The notes: generated from the sequence alone by a model not told the origin. A stretch of DNA of 64,000 nt from Mycolicibacterium sp. P9-64 (GCF_008329605.1 NZ_NPKO01000013.1:124001-188000); one strand, 5' to 3'. Positions 9,217 through 18,157 are shown, numbered from the stretch's first letter. Translations and numbers: made by a program.

Positions 9217-12213
9217 TCACTCAAGCTGCGTCAGCACTCGGTCCAGCGCACTGCAGTACACGTCGACGTGATGCCGTTGAAAGGTCATGGGTGGCTTGAT
9301 CTTGAGCACGTTGTCGAATACTCCGTTGGGGAAGACGATTACGCCCTCGGCCTTCATCAGCTCGGTCACCTCGAACGCCTCCGCCGTGGCGGGTTCCTTG
9401 CTGTCGCGGTCACGGACCAGTTCGACACCCAGGTAGAGGCCCTGCGCCCGGACGTCGCCGATCAACCGGTGGCGTCCCTGCAGCGCGCGGAGGCCGTCGG
9501 CGAAGTAGCGCCCGACCTGACCGGCGTGCTCCTGAAGGCCGTCGGTGCGCACGATGTCGAGCACCGTGCTCCCGATTGCGCACGACACCGGGTTGCCGCC
9601 GAAGGTGTTGAAGTACTTCATGCCGGTGTCGAAGGCGTCGGCGATCGCTCGGGTGGTGACCACCGCGGCCAGCGGATGCCCGTTGCCGAGCGGCTTGCCC
9701 ATCGTCACGATGTCTGGCACGACACCCGCGAGCTCGAATCCCCAGAAGGCATCTGCCATTCGGCCGACGCCAACCTGCACCTCGTCGGAGATGACGAGTG
9801 CGCCGGCTGCTCGTGCCGCGTCGAACGCCGCTGCTAGATAGCCCGGCGGGAAGACGACGTTGCCCGCCGAGCCCATCAACGACTCGGCGAGGAAGGCGGC
9901 GGGTGGTCGGCCCATGCGGGTCATGCCGTCGAACACGCTCGCCGCCTGTGCAGCGTACTTCGCCCCGGCGTCGGCATCGTCGTAGCCGAACGGACCGCGG
10001 TAACGATCGGGCATCACGACTTCGTGGGTGGTGGCGGGCGCGCCAGCACCCCCGGGACCCTTGTACCGATTGGGCGAAAGTCCGGTCACCACACCGGTGT
10101 TGCCGTGGTAGGCGCCGTCGATGATCGCGATGTCGGCGCGGCCGGTGACCTGGCGAGCGATGCGGATGGCGAGATCGTTGGCCTCGCTGCCGGAGCACAC
10201 CAGGAACACCACCTGCAACGGATCCGGCAGGGTGGCGGTCAACTTCTCCGCGTAGGTAGCGATGCCCTCGTAGACGAAGCGGCTGTTGGTGTTGAGCTTG
10301 TTCATCTGCCGTCGCGACGCCTCGGCGACGCGTGGGTCCGCGTGGCCGATGTGCGTGACGTTGTTGAGCGAGTCCAGGTAGGCGTACCCGTCCTCGTCGT
10401 ACAGCCAGACGCCCCGTCCACGTTGCAGATTCATCGGCGCGCGGTAGTAGGCGCGCTGCGAGCTGGCCAATCGTTCCCGCCGCAGCGCCAGCACGTCCGC
10501 GACCCGCAGGTGTCCGTCGGTCGGCGCCGCGACGGCTCCCAGGAGTGGCGCGGGGTCAGGAGAGAGCGCACCGAAGACGCCGATCTCGCTGGGGCGTACG
10601 CGCGTTGGCCAGCCAGCGCCGTCGCGATGCCTGCGGGGAAGGGAAATGCTCACGCCGACAACAGCGCCCAGTCCGTCGCCATGGTCACCAGTCACGGTGC
10701 CCAACGGCTGGCCCGCCAGGATGTGCCCAGGGCCGGGCCCACCGGAGAGCCCGGTCCAATGGGTCCGGAAGTCGAGTGTGCCCTTGTCGTCGTCGATGGT
10801 GTGTTGGATGGTCGGCACGTCGTCCTCGACCACGCCGTCGAGTGGGCAGGTGATCACCTCGCCGGGACTCACCAGTAGTCGAGTGCCCAGGGTGATGGTC
10901 CTGGGTTCGGCGGCACCGACGCCGCGCCGCTCGGCCCACAGCAGGTTGGTCCGCAGGTGGCCGATGACGCCGACTCGGTCGGTTCTGGCGCCGAGTAGCG
11001 TGCCCACCGACGCCGCCACCGCCGCCGCGTCGTGCCAGTCGATGACGTCGAAGAGGTCACTGCCGGTGGAGGTGTCGACGGAGGTCGTCGTCCGCGCGGC
11101 CGCCGACCACGGCGCCGCGGTGACCCCCGCGACGGCCAACGCGACCCTGGCGGCGTCGGGGTGTGCGGGCCGTCCACACGCCTGGCGCAGCGCAGCCTCG
11201 GCGTAGTCCGGATCGATGCGCGCGACCTTCTGTAGGGCTGGCCAGGTGTGCTTCATCCGCTTGACGCCGTGTGGGTTGTGGCTGTCGGCGTTGCGCTGCG
11301 TCCAGGTCGCGGCGTTCATCGCCAGCCGCGCCGCCGCGAGCGGGAACACCACCGCGAGTTCGTCGTCGGTGAGCGGCGCGACGGCGTCGAAACCTGCCAC
11401 CACCAGGGTGGCGACGTGCAGGGGATCGTCCTTGCGTACCAATGCATATGCGGTCGCGACGGCGAGCTCGGCCACCCGCACCGTGTCGAGGGCGTCGTTG
11501 ACGTCGAGCACCCCGCTGATCCGTTGCCTGCCCGCCTCGTCGCGGTCGACCAGGATGTTGGAGTCGTTGAGGTCCTGGTGCGCCACCCCGCGGGGGAGTG
11601 AGACCAACAGGGGCTCGACGACGTCGAACCACGACATCACCTCGGTGACGTCGGCGCGGTGGTCTGGATCGGTCACGGCACCGATGCTGTTGTCCACGAC
11701 GTTGCGAGCCCGGCGCATGTCCCAGTCGTGGGTGATCGGCGCCGTCGGGGCGGGCATCGACGCCAGGGCGTTGGACACCCGGCCCGCGATGCGTCCGAGC
11801 TCGGTGAGCAGTTCGTCGGAATGCTGATCCTCCTCGGCCAGAGGAGCGCCGGTCAGCCAGGAAAGGACGCGGATCATCTTGTCGCCCTGTGAGGTCGACG
11901 CGATGACGTGTAGCCGGCCGTCCGTCGTTGGGACCACCCTTGGCAACGGCAGCTCGGGGGCCGTTTCGTGGAGATGCTGCAGGATGCTCTCGTGCCAGGC
12001 CGCCGTCGACGGGTCGCTGTCGGGCAGGGTCGTCACCTTCACCAGGTAGTGGCCGCCGACTGCGTCGGTGACCCTCAGGTTCTGATCGAACTCGCCGCCG
12101 AGCGTGACGGGGTCGGTGACGGCCAAACCGAACTCGGCGCGGACGACGGCCAGGGCTTCCTCCGGGTCGAGCGGCTGGACGGGGTGCAGGTCGACGGCGC
12201 CGTCGGCTGACAT
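9217..12213 (-). CDS. Trifunctional fusion: APH-type kinase, M23-like domain, class III aminotransferase/phospholyase
   Basis: 998 residues in three parts. Residues about 20-340 are an aminoglycoside/hydroxylysine-kinase-like phosphotransferase with the Brenner motif VAHQDLNDSNILV (D214) and a second acidic motif GVLDVNDAL. Residues about 390-570 resemble an M23 peptidase or lipoyl-like beta fold but the expected metal ligands are replaced (TLGTR where HxGxD is usual). Residues about 590-998 are a class III PLP aminotransferase with SGSEAND, the aspartate of ISDEVQVGVGR and Schiff-base lysine K840 in MGKPLGNGHP. Separate vertebrate homologues are hydroxylysine kinase and the AGXT2L ammoniophospholyases, so the fusion may phosphorylate an amino alcohol and then eliminate ammonia and phosphate to give an aldehyde. 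Last gene of the operon, 50 bp after the permease. Confidence 0.85.
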   Translation of the reverse strand: MSADGAVDLHPVQPLDPEEALAVVRAEFGLAVTDPVTLGGEFDQNLRVTDAVGGHYLVKVTTLPDSDPSTAAWHESILQHLHETAPELPLPRVVPTTDGRLHVIASTSQGDKMIRVLSWLTGAPLAEEDQHSDELLTELGRIAGRVSNALASMPAPTAPITHDWDMRRARNVVDNSIGAVTDPDHRADVTEVMSWFDVVEPLLVSLPRGVAHQDLNDSNILVDRDEAGRQRISGVLDVNDALDTVRVAELAVATAYALVRKDDPLHVATLVVAGFDAVAPLTDDELAVVFPLAAARLAMNAATWTQRNADSHNPHGVKRMKHTWPALQKVARIDPDYAEAALRQACGRPAHPDAARVALAVAGVTAAPWSAAARTTTSVDTSTGSDLFDVIDWHDAAAVAASVGTLLGARTDRVGVIGHLRTNLLWAERRGVGAAEPRTITLGTRLLVSPGEVITCPLDGVVEDDVPTIQHTIDDDKGTLDFRTHWTGLSGGPGPGHILAGQPLGTVTGDHGDGLGAVVGVSISLPRRHRDGAGWPTRVRPSEIGVFGALSPDPAPLLGAVAAPTDGHLRVADVLALRRERLASSQRAYYRAPMNLQRGRGVWLYDEDGYAYLDSLNNVTHIGHADPRVAEASRRQMNKLNTNSRFVYEGIATYAEKLTATLPDPLQVVFLVCSGSEANDLAIRIARQVTGRADIAIIDGAYHGNTGVVTGLSPNRYKGPGGAGAPATTHEVVMPDRYRGPFGYDDADAGAKYAAQAASVFDGMTRMGRPPAAFLAESLMGSAGNVVFPPGYLAAAFDAARAAGALVISDEVQVGVGRMADAFWGFELAGVVPDIVTMGKPLGNGHPLAAVVTTRAIADAFDTGMKYFNTFGGNPVSCAIGSTVLDIVRTDGLQEHAGQVGRYFADGLRALQGRHRLIGDVRAQGLYLGVELVRDRDSKEPATAEAFEVTELMKAEGVIVFPNGVFDNVLKIKPPMTFQRHHVDVYCSALDRVLTQLE

Positions 12214-12263
12214 GTGGTGTAGTCCCTTCGTGACGAACGTGTGGTGCTGGGCGACAACGGGAT

Positions 12264-13748
12264 TCAGGTGATCTGGTCACCGAGGGTCGACGCCAGCGAG
12301 CGGTAGCGCTCCGGTGAGCGGTGCTTGATGACGTACGCACCCCCGATGCCGATGAAGAGCGAGAGGAAGAGCATGGCCGTGAACATGACCTGCAGCCAAC
12401 CGCCCGCGCCGAGGAGTACGTCCATGCCGGTCAGCGCGAAGTACAGGAACGGCAGCAGGCCTGCCGTCCCGAGCACGGGTGCGATGAAGGTGTGCCACGG
12501 CCGCTTGTCGACGTTGGACCGGCGGAAGAAGACGAAGATCGCGACGCTGGCGATGGTCTGCAGCAGGATGATTCCTGCCGCGCCGACACCCGTCCACCAG
12601 GTGAACAGGGTCGTGTACGGATCGAGTCCAAGCACCGCGAAGATCGCCACGACGACCGCGACCATCGCGATCTGCACGTAGCAGGCGACCGCCGGCGACT
12701 TGCGCGTCGGATGGGTCTGTCCCAACCGTGACCACAGCACGCCCTGCCTGCCCAACGAGAACAGGTAGCGCGACACGTTGTTGTGAAAGGTCAGGATCGC
12801 CGCGAAGAGGCTGGTGATGACGAGCAGCTGGAACGCCTCGGTGCCGATGCTGCCGAGAATGTCGTCGCTGACCGCGAACACCAGATCGCCGCCCTCGGTC
12901 TGCGTCAGCCCGACCACCTTGTCGACACCCACGGCGTTGACGATGAGGAATGCGGTGACGGCGTAGAAGACACCCATGAAGAGCACCGAGGCATACGTGG
13001 CGCGCGGAACCGTGCGCTTGGGATCCTTGGCTTCCTCGCCGTAGATGGCCGTGCCCTCGAACCCGATGAACGACGCGTGCGCGAACATCAGCGCGACACC
13101 CAGCGCGCCTGCGAACACCGCAGACGGGGCGAACGGCGCGAGCGAGTATCCGCTGAGCGACGGACCGTTGACCAGGATCCCGACGTTGAGGATCAGGATG
13201 ATCGTCGTCTCGAGCGTGAGCAGTACCGCCAACACCCGTGCGCCCGCATGGATCTGCCGCACCCCGAGGAACAACGAGGCCCCCATCGCGATGAACGAGT
13301 ACACCCACCAGGGTGCGCCGAGGTGGGTGTGCCGATCAACGAACTGTGCCGCGTAGTAACCGAATCCGCCGATGACGCCGAGCTGAATCGCGTTGTAGGC
13401 GAAGATCGCCAGCGACGCGGAGCCCAACCCGACGGGTCGGCCCAGACCCGCGGTGATGAAGGAGTAGAACGCGCCCGCATTGGTGATGTGCTTGCTCATC
13501 GCGACGTAGCCGACCGCGAACACGGTGAGCACCGCCGCCACCACCAGGAAGGCGCCCGCGATGCCGATGCCGTTGCCGGAGCCGATGATCACCGGGAAGA
13601 GCGCCACCACGACGGTGAGCGGAGCGGCCGCGGCCACCACGAAGAACACGATGCCCAGCACGCCGACCTGGTTGCGGGCCAGGGAGGCGCCGCCGTCGGG
13701 GGAGTCCTTGACGGGCGCCAGTGAGGTGGGGTCGTCCTGATGGAGCAT
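12264..13748 (-). CDS. APC-family amino acid/amine permease
   Basis: This 494-residue integral membrane protein has about 12 hydrophobic segments and the APC superfamily opening NQVGVLGIVFFVVAAAAPLT, plus the conserved loop HASFIGFEGTAIYGEEAKDP. It should import an amino acid, amine or amino alcohol using the proton gradient. A good ribosome site, GAGAGGA, precedes ATG 13748. It lies between the flavoprotein and the kinase-aminotransferase fusion, so the imported solute is probably the substrate of these enzymes. The substrate cannot be assigned from sequence. Confidence 0.88.
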   Translation of the reverse strand: MLHQDDPTSLAPVKDSPDGGASLARNQVGVLGIVFFVVAAAAPLTVVVALFPVIIGSGNGIGIAGAFLVVAAVLTVFAVGYVAMSKHITNAGAFYSFITAGLGRPVGLGSASLAIFAYNAIQLGVIGGFGYYAAQFVDRHTHLGAPWWVYSFIAMGASLFLGVRQIHAGARVLAVLLTLETTIILILNVGILVNGPSLSGYSLAPFAPSAVFAGALGVALMFAHASFIGFEGTAIYGEEAKDPKRTVPRATYASVLFMGVFYAVTAFLIVNAVGVDKVVGLTQTEGGDLVFAVSDDILGSIGTEAFQLLVITSLFAAILTFHNNVSRYLFSLGRQGVLWSRLGQTHPTRKSPAVACYVQIAMVAVVVAIFAVLGLDPYTTLFTWWTGVGAAGIILLQTIASVAIFVFFRRSNVDKRPWHTFIAPVLGTAGLLPFLYFALTGMDVLLGAGGWLQVMFTAMLFLSLFIGIGGAYVIKHRSPERYRSLASTLGDQIT

Positions 13749-13803
13749 TTCGGATCCTCTCGAGGGCGGTGCGGAAGTGGTTGGTGGACTGGTAGATCGA
13801 GCG

Positions 13804-15555
13804 CTAACCGCGCGGGGAGTTGCGGGAGCTGCCGCTGCGGGCGGCGAACTTCACGACCTTGCGGAAGGCCGGACTGCTGGCGACGGTGTAGCCGAGCTTC
13901 TTGCCGGCCTTCGTGTCCATCACGCCTTCCAAGGCGCGGTCGATCACCCCGGCCTTCGGTGCGGCGGCGGCGCGTTCGGCGGCGGGCGCGGCCGTGCCGT
14001 CGAGATCGGCGATGACCACCCGCGCGGCGTTGTGGCCGCTGGCGCCCATCACACCTCCGCCGGGGTGGGTGCCCGACCCGCAGAGGTAGTAGTTCCCGAC
14101 CGTGGTGCGGTAGTCGGCGAGTTCCGGCGTAGGGCGATTGTTGAACAGCTGGTCGAAGAACATCGAGCCGTGGAAGATGTTGCCGCCGGTGAGGCCGTAG
14201 TCCCGCTCGAGATCCTTCGGCGTGATGATGACGCGGTCGAGGATGTGTTCGCGCAGGTTCGGGGCGTACCGGAACAGCACCTCCAAGACCCGATCCGCCC
14301 ATTCCTCCCGGAAGGCGTCCCAGTCGGTTCCGGCCAGTTCGAACGGAAGCTGTTGCACGCCAAGGGTCATGGTGTGCTGACCCGCTGGTGCGAGGGTGTC
14401 GTCGTGGGTGGACTGGATGACGGCCTCGATGACGAAGTCGTCGGGGATCTCCCCGCGCCGCTCGGCTTCCCAGGCGCGTTCGAAGTTCTCGATCGACGCC
14501 CCGAGGATTGCCTGCGCCTGATGCTGGGGGCCCTCGACGCCTGCGGGGAAGCCGATGTAGTCGGGCAGTTCGTCGATCAACAGGTGAATGCGGGCCATCG
14601 AGCCGCGGGCATCGTAGTTCTTCAGCTTTGCGGTGAGCTTGGCGTCCACGGCCCCGGCGGGCAGCAGCGTCAGCATCGACCGCTGCGGATCGGCGTTGGA
14701 GATCACCGTGCGAGCCGCGATCGTCTCACCGCTGTCGAGCCGAACTCCGGTGGCGCGGCCGTTGCGGCCACCATCGACGATCACCTGTCGCACCGGTGCG
14801 TTGAGTCGGATGTCGGCGCCGTACGCCTCGGCGCTGCGGGCAAGGGCCTGGGTGATCCCGCCCATGCCGCCCTTGACGAAACCCCACTGCCCGAGCGTGC
14901 CCTTGAACTCGCCGACCGAATGGTGCCCATAGACGTAGCCGGTGCCCGGCGTCGACGGCCCGCCCCAGATCGAGATCATGCCGAAGAAGGTGAACAGGCC
15001 CTTGATGTGTTCGGATTCGAAGTACCTGTCGAGCAGATCCTTGGTGGACAGCAGCACCAACTCGTTGAAGAGGTCTTCGGCATCGGCGGCCTCGAAGGCG
15101 GCCATCACCTGGGAGCGGCTCGGCGCGGGTGACAGCAAGAACGGCGTCAGGATCGAGGCGAACTTCTTGACCCTCAGCCCGAAGTCGAGGAAGGCCTTGG
15201 CGTCGGTCTTGGAGAACTTTGCGATCTCCTTGAGCGTCTTGTCCATGTCCTTCCACATGAAGAGGTGGCTGCCATCGGGGAAGATGCTCACCTCGTTGGC
15301 GTCGGTCTGATACATCTCCAGCCCGTAGCGCTCGAGTTCGAGATCGGCGATGATCTCCGGTCGCAACAGGCTGGCGATGAAGGCGCACGACGACCACTTC
15401 GTCCCGGGGATCAATTCCTCTGTCGTGCAGGCGCCTCCCACGACGTCGCGCGCCTCGACGACGAGAACCTTCTTGCCGGCACGCGCCAGGTAGCCTGCGG
15501 TGATGAGGCCGTTGTGTCCGGCGCCGATGATGACGGCGTCATACGTGGTGGTCAT
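13804..15555 (-). CDS. FAD-dependent oxidoreductase of the phytoene desaturase/amine oxidase superfamily
   Basis: 583 residues with a classic Rossmann FAD motif at the start (YDAVIIGAGHNGLITAGYLA), then EARDVVGGACTTEE, and a C-terminal FAD contact (LCGSGTHPGGGVMGASGHNA). The family (COG1233) includes carotenoid desaturases and many uncharacterised flavin oxidases that often sit in amine catabolism clusters. The ATG at 15555 overlaps the upstream stop by 4 bp (15552-15555), so the start is secure; reading further upstream gives an Arg-rich non-homologous extension. It probably oxidises an intermediate of the operon's substrate. A role in carotenoid synthesis is unlikely because no crt genes are near. 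Confidence 0.82.
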   Translation of the reverse strand: MTTTYDAVIIGAGHNGLITAGYLARAGKKVLVVEARDVVGGACTTEELIPGTKWSSCAFIASLLRPEIIADLELERYGLEMYQTDANEVSIFPDGSHLFMWKDMDKTLKEIAKFSKTDAKAFLDFGLRVKKFASILTPFLLSPAPSRSQVMAAFEAADAEDLFNELVLLSTKDLLDRYFESEHIKGLFTFFGMISIWGGPSTPGTGYVYGHHSVGEFKGTLGQWGFVKGGMGGITQALARSAEAYGADIRLNAPVRQVIVDGGRNGRATGVRLDSGETIAARTVISNADPQRSMLTLLPAGAVDAKLTAKLKNYDARGSMARIHLLIDELPDYIGFPAGVEGPQHQAQAILGASIENFERAWEAERRGEIPDDFVIEAVIQSTHDDTLAPAGQHTMTLGVQQLPFELAGTDWDAFREEWADRVLEVLFRYAPNLREHILDRVIITPKDLERDYGLTGGNIFHGSMFFDQLFNNRPTPELADYRTTVGNYYLCGSGTHPGGGVMGASGHNAARVVIADLDGTAAPAAERAAAAPKAGVIDRALEGVMDTKAGKKLGYTVASSPAFRKVVKFAARSGSSRNSPRG

Positions 15556-15905
15556 TTCGCGTCTCCATTGACTGGGCGGGTTAGGTAGGTACGGACGGTG
15601 GCGGGGTCGACGAGCGCGTCGAACCCCTCGGTGACGGGCTTCATGCTGGGATCGTTGTCGCGGAACCGAACCCAGGTCTGCCAATCGGCCACCCGCATCA
15701 CCTCGATGATGTCGGCGGGTGCGGCGTCGGCAGGGGTGTCGAGGACGCGGTAGACCTCGAACGACCTCACGACGTCACCGCGCCCGAGGCAGGTGGGGCG
15801 GTCGAGGTGGGTGGAGAAGTGTTCGAATTCGGCAGGGTCGACGCCGGGCAGCATCGCAAACAGGTTGATGGCGATCACATCTGGCCCTGAGTCCGGGGAC
15901 GTCAT
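15552..15905 (-). CDS. Small RedY/HapK-like dimeric alpha-beta barrel protein
   Basis: This 117-residue soluble protein has no signal peptide or membrane segment. The pattern (INLFAMLPGVDPAEFEHF, then SFEVYRVLDTP, DIIEVMRVADWQTW) resembles the small ferredoxin-like fold of RedY/HapK, EthD and related proteins, which are often accessory to oxidoreductases. Its stop overlaps the start of the FAD oxidoreductase (ATGA), so they are translated together and may form a functional pair. The function is not established, and the family call rests on fold-like pattern recognition only. Confidence 0.6.
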   Translation of the reverse strand: MTSPDSGPDVIAINLFAMLPGVDPAEFEHFSTHLDRPTCLGRGDVVRSFEVYRVLDTPADAAPADIIEVMRVADWQTWVRFRDNDPSMKPVTEGFDALVDPATVRTYLTRPVNGDAK

Positions 15906-15947
15906 CGGCTTACTCCCTCGAAAATGGTTGTTGGCTAGTGATTTTGG

Positions 15948-17381
15948 CTAGGAGACCAGATTGATCATCACGTGTTTGATCTCGGTGTACTCCTCGAGCG
16001 AGTAGACCGACATGTCGTTGCCGTGCCCGGACTGCTTGAATCCGCCGTGGGGCATCTCTGGGACGATCGGCAGGTGGTCGTTGATCCACACGGTGCCGAA
16101 CTGCAGCGTGCGGGCCGCGCGCATGGCGCGGGACACGTCGCGGGTGAAGACGGAGGCGGCCAGCCCGTACTCGATGTCGTTGGCCCAGGCGAAGGCCTGA
16201 TCCTCACCGCTGAAGCGCGTGGTGGTGACGACGGGGCCGAACACCTCCCGTTGCACGATCTCGGACTCCTGGGCCGCGTCCACCACCAGCGAGGGCCGAT
16301 ACCAGAAGCCAGGGCCCTCGGCGGGGCCACCGACTGCGAGTGAGGCGGGCCCCGACCCCGTGGCGCGCTCGACGAAGCCGGCGATGCGGTCACGGTGTCC
16401 GGCGGAGATGACCGGTCCCATCTCGGTCGACTGGTCGCACGGCTGGCCCATCGCGACCTTCGACACTGCACGGGTCAGCTCGCCGACGAACTCGTCGTAG
16501 ATGCCGTCGGCGACGTAGACCCGGGAGGCCGCCATGCAGTCCTGACCGGAGTTGCCGTAACCGCCTTCGCAGATCTTGGCGATCGCGAGCTCGGCGTTGC
16601 AATCGTCGAATACCAGCACCGGGGCCTTGCCGCCGAGCTCGAGGTGCAGGCGCTTGAGGTTGTCCGCGCCGGCTCTGGCCACGGTCTTACCGGTGCGGGT
16701 GTCGCCGGTCAGCGAGCTCATCCGCACCCGGGGATGCGAGACCAGCGCCTGGCCGACGGTGTCCCCGTGTCCCGTCACGACGTTGAAGACGCCAGGCGGG
16801 AAGAGGTCGGCGGCCAACTCGGCGAGGCGCAGCGTCGTCAACGGCGTCTGCTCGCTGGGCTTGAGTACCAGGGTGTTCCCCGTCATCAGGGCCGGGCAGA
16901 TCTTCCAGATGGCCATCAGCAGCGGGAAGTTCCACGGCGCGACGCTGCCCACGACGCCGAGTGGGTCCCGTCTGATGAAGCTGGTGTGGGTAGGTGAATA
17001 CTCGCCGCCCGCGCGACCTTCCAGTGTGCGGGCGGCACCTGCGAAGAAGCGCATGTTGTCGACGCCGAACGGGATCTCCTCGCGGGCGACGGCGATCGGC
17101 TTGCCCACGTTGAGGGATTCGAGCTGGGCGAACTCCTCGGCGTGGGACTCCAACCGGTCGGCAAGCTTGAGCAGCAGCTCGGCGCGCTGGCCGGGGGTGG
17201 TCGAGGCCCAGCCGTCGAAGGCCCGATCCGCGGCGGCAACGGCGCGATCCACATCGGTCGACGTGCCCAATGGGACGGTGGCGATCTGCTTCCCGTCGGC
17301 CGGATTGAGCACGGGCTCGGTCGCGCCATCGGACGCCGCGGTCTGCTCGCCTCCGACGTACATCAGCTGAGGTCCTGCCAT
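15948..17381 (-). CDS. Aminobutyraldehyde-type aldehyde dehydrogenase
   Basis: 477 residues with the full aldehyde dehydrogenase active site: APWNFPL, LKPSEQTP, general base E248 in HLELGGKAP and nucleophile C282 in GNSGQDCMAASRVYV. The GQDC context is typical of gamma-aminobutyraldehyde dehydrogenases and other aminoaldehyde or betaine aldehyde enzymes. It should oxidise the aldehyde released by the kinase-phospholyase fusion or by the flavoprotein. It is the first gene of the five-gene minus-strand operon, and its upstream region carries the operator-like copy at 17452-17471. Substrate assignment is inferred from context. Confidence 0.87.
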   Translation of the reverse strand: MAGPQLMYVGGEQTAASDGATEPVLNPADGKQIATVPLGTSTDVDRAVAAADRAFDGWASTTPGQRAELLLKLADRLESHAEEFAQLESLNVGKPIAVAREEIPFGVDNMRFFAGAARTLEGRAGGEYSPTHTSFIRRDPLGVVGSVAPWNFPLLMAIWKICPALMTGNTLVLKPSEQTPLTTLRLAELAADLFPPGVFNVVTGHGDTVGQALVSHPRVRMSSLTGDTRTGKTVARAGADNLKRLHLELGGKAPVLVFDDCNAELAIAKICEGGYGNSGQDCMAASRVYVADGIYDEFVGELTRAVSKVAMGQPCDQSTEMGPVISAGHRDRIAGFVERATGSGPASLAVGGPAEGPGFWYRPSLVVDAAQESEIVQREVFGPVVTTTRFSGEDQAFAWANDIEYGLAASVFTRDVSRAMRAARTLQFGTVWINDHLPIVPEMPHGGFKQSGHGNDMSVYSLEEYTEIKHVMINLVS

Positions 17382-17687
17382 TCGTCGTCACTCCAGACAC
17401 GAGAGGGCAGTGCGCGAAGACCCGATACCGGCGCCTCTGCTCGATTGCCCTATTGTTGAACAGTTGAAATGCAGACGCTAGCGGCCGAGTCGGAGGTGCG
17501 CAACCCCAGAAGTCGTTGAATTGGATCAATCGCGGCAACGCGGACATCGCGCGAAACGCCTCCGCATCACCGCACGTCGACGATCTGCGATTGGGCGTGA
17601 ACGGTGAGAATCCGTGAGCGACACCGTCTTTCGGCTATCGCTGCAGGCTTGGCGCCGGCTTGTCGGGCGCGGGGTGACGTCAGGTCG
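17382..17687. promoter_or_regulatory. Promoter region of the amine operon
   Basis: 306 bp between the MarR stop and the aldehyde dehydrogenase start. It holds the operator-like site at 17452-17471. I see no convincing open reading frame; the MarR 3' end and operon leader account for the rest. Confidence 0.5.
17452..17471. promoter_or_regulatory. Candidate GntR operator, site 2
   Basis: ATTGTTGAACAGTTGAAATG matches site 1 (8471-8490) at 16 of 20 positions. The core TGTTGAACA is a perfect odd palindrome and the reverse complement of the site 1 core. It lies 71-90 bp upstream of the first gene of the amine operon. This links two operons 9 kb apart to one regulator. Confidence 0.6.
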
Positions 17688-18149
17688 TCAGAGGTTGGCG
17701 GATGGCGCCGCGAGATGGTCGTTCAGTTCCCGTTGATTCGCGGTTGCCCACTCGACTTCCACCGGCGCGATCCTCTCGCGGAGGCTTCGGTGCAGCGTGG
17801 TGCCGCGCTTGCTGAGGAACACGCGCACCTTGCGACGGTCGAACTGGTCGACCTCCCGGTACACGAGAGCTCGTGTGACCAATCGGTCCACCACCCTGGT
17901 CAGGGTTGGTCCTGCGGTCAGGGTCGCCGCCTGTAGTTCGGCCATCGTCAGGCCTGCCGATGAGGCAAGGGCATCCATCGAGAGCCAGTGATCGATTCCG
18001 AGACCTGACTCCTGAAGCTCGGTTTCCACGCCGGTGGTCAGTCTCCGTGCGGCGCGCAGCATCACAGCCGACATCGACGTCGCAACGTCGCCCTGAGGCT
18101 GCGTGCTCGACACGACGGACGCCTCCCCTTGGTCTTGCCGATCGCGCAT
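17688..18149 (-). CDS. MarR-family regulator (AmiA-like)
   Basis: This 153-residue protein has the MarR winged helix: LGIDHWLSMDALASSAGLTM, recognition region TAGPTLTRVVDRLVTRALVYR and wing DRRKVRVFLSKRGTTLH. ATG 18149 was chosen because longer readings run through low-complexity sequence of the opposite strand. It is divergent from the amidase operon (18223 onward), and the 73-bp gap carries repeats suited to a dimer. Mycobacterium smegmatis acetamidase is known to be controlled by a MarR-type repressor, AmiA, next to AmiC, which supports the same role here by analogy. Confidence 0.85.
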   Translation of the reverse strand: MRDRQDQGEASVVSSTQPQGDVATSMSAVMLRAARRLTTGVETELQESGLGIDHWLSMDALASSAGLTMAELQAATLTAGPTLTRVVDRLVTRALVYREVDQFDRRKVRVFLSKRGTTLHRSLRERIAPVEVEWATANQRELNDHLAAPSANL

Positions 18150-18157
18150 CGAGCGCG

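Noticed and set aside
14137..14148. A 12-bp match (ATTGTTGAACAG) to the GntR operator inside the FAD oxidoreductase gene
   Set aside because: It lies in coding sequence where the codons (FFDQLFNNRP region) explain it, and the rest of the 20-bp motif does not match.
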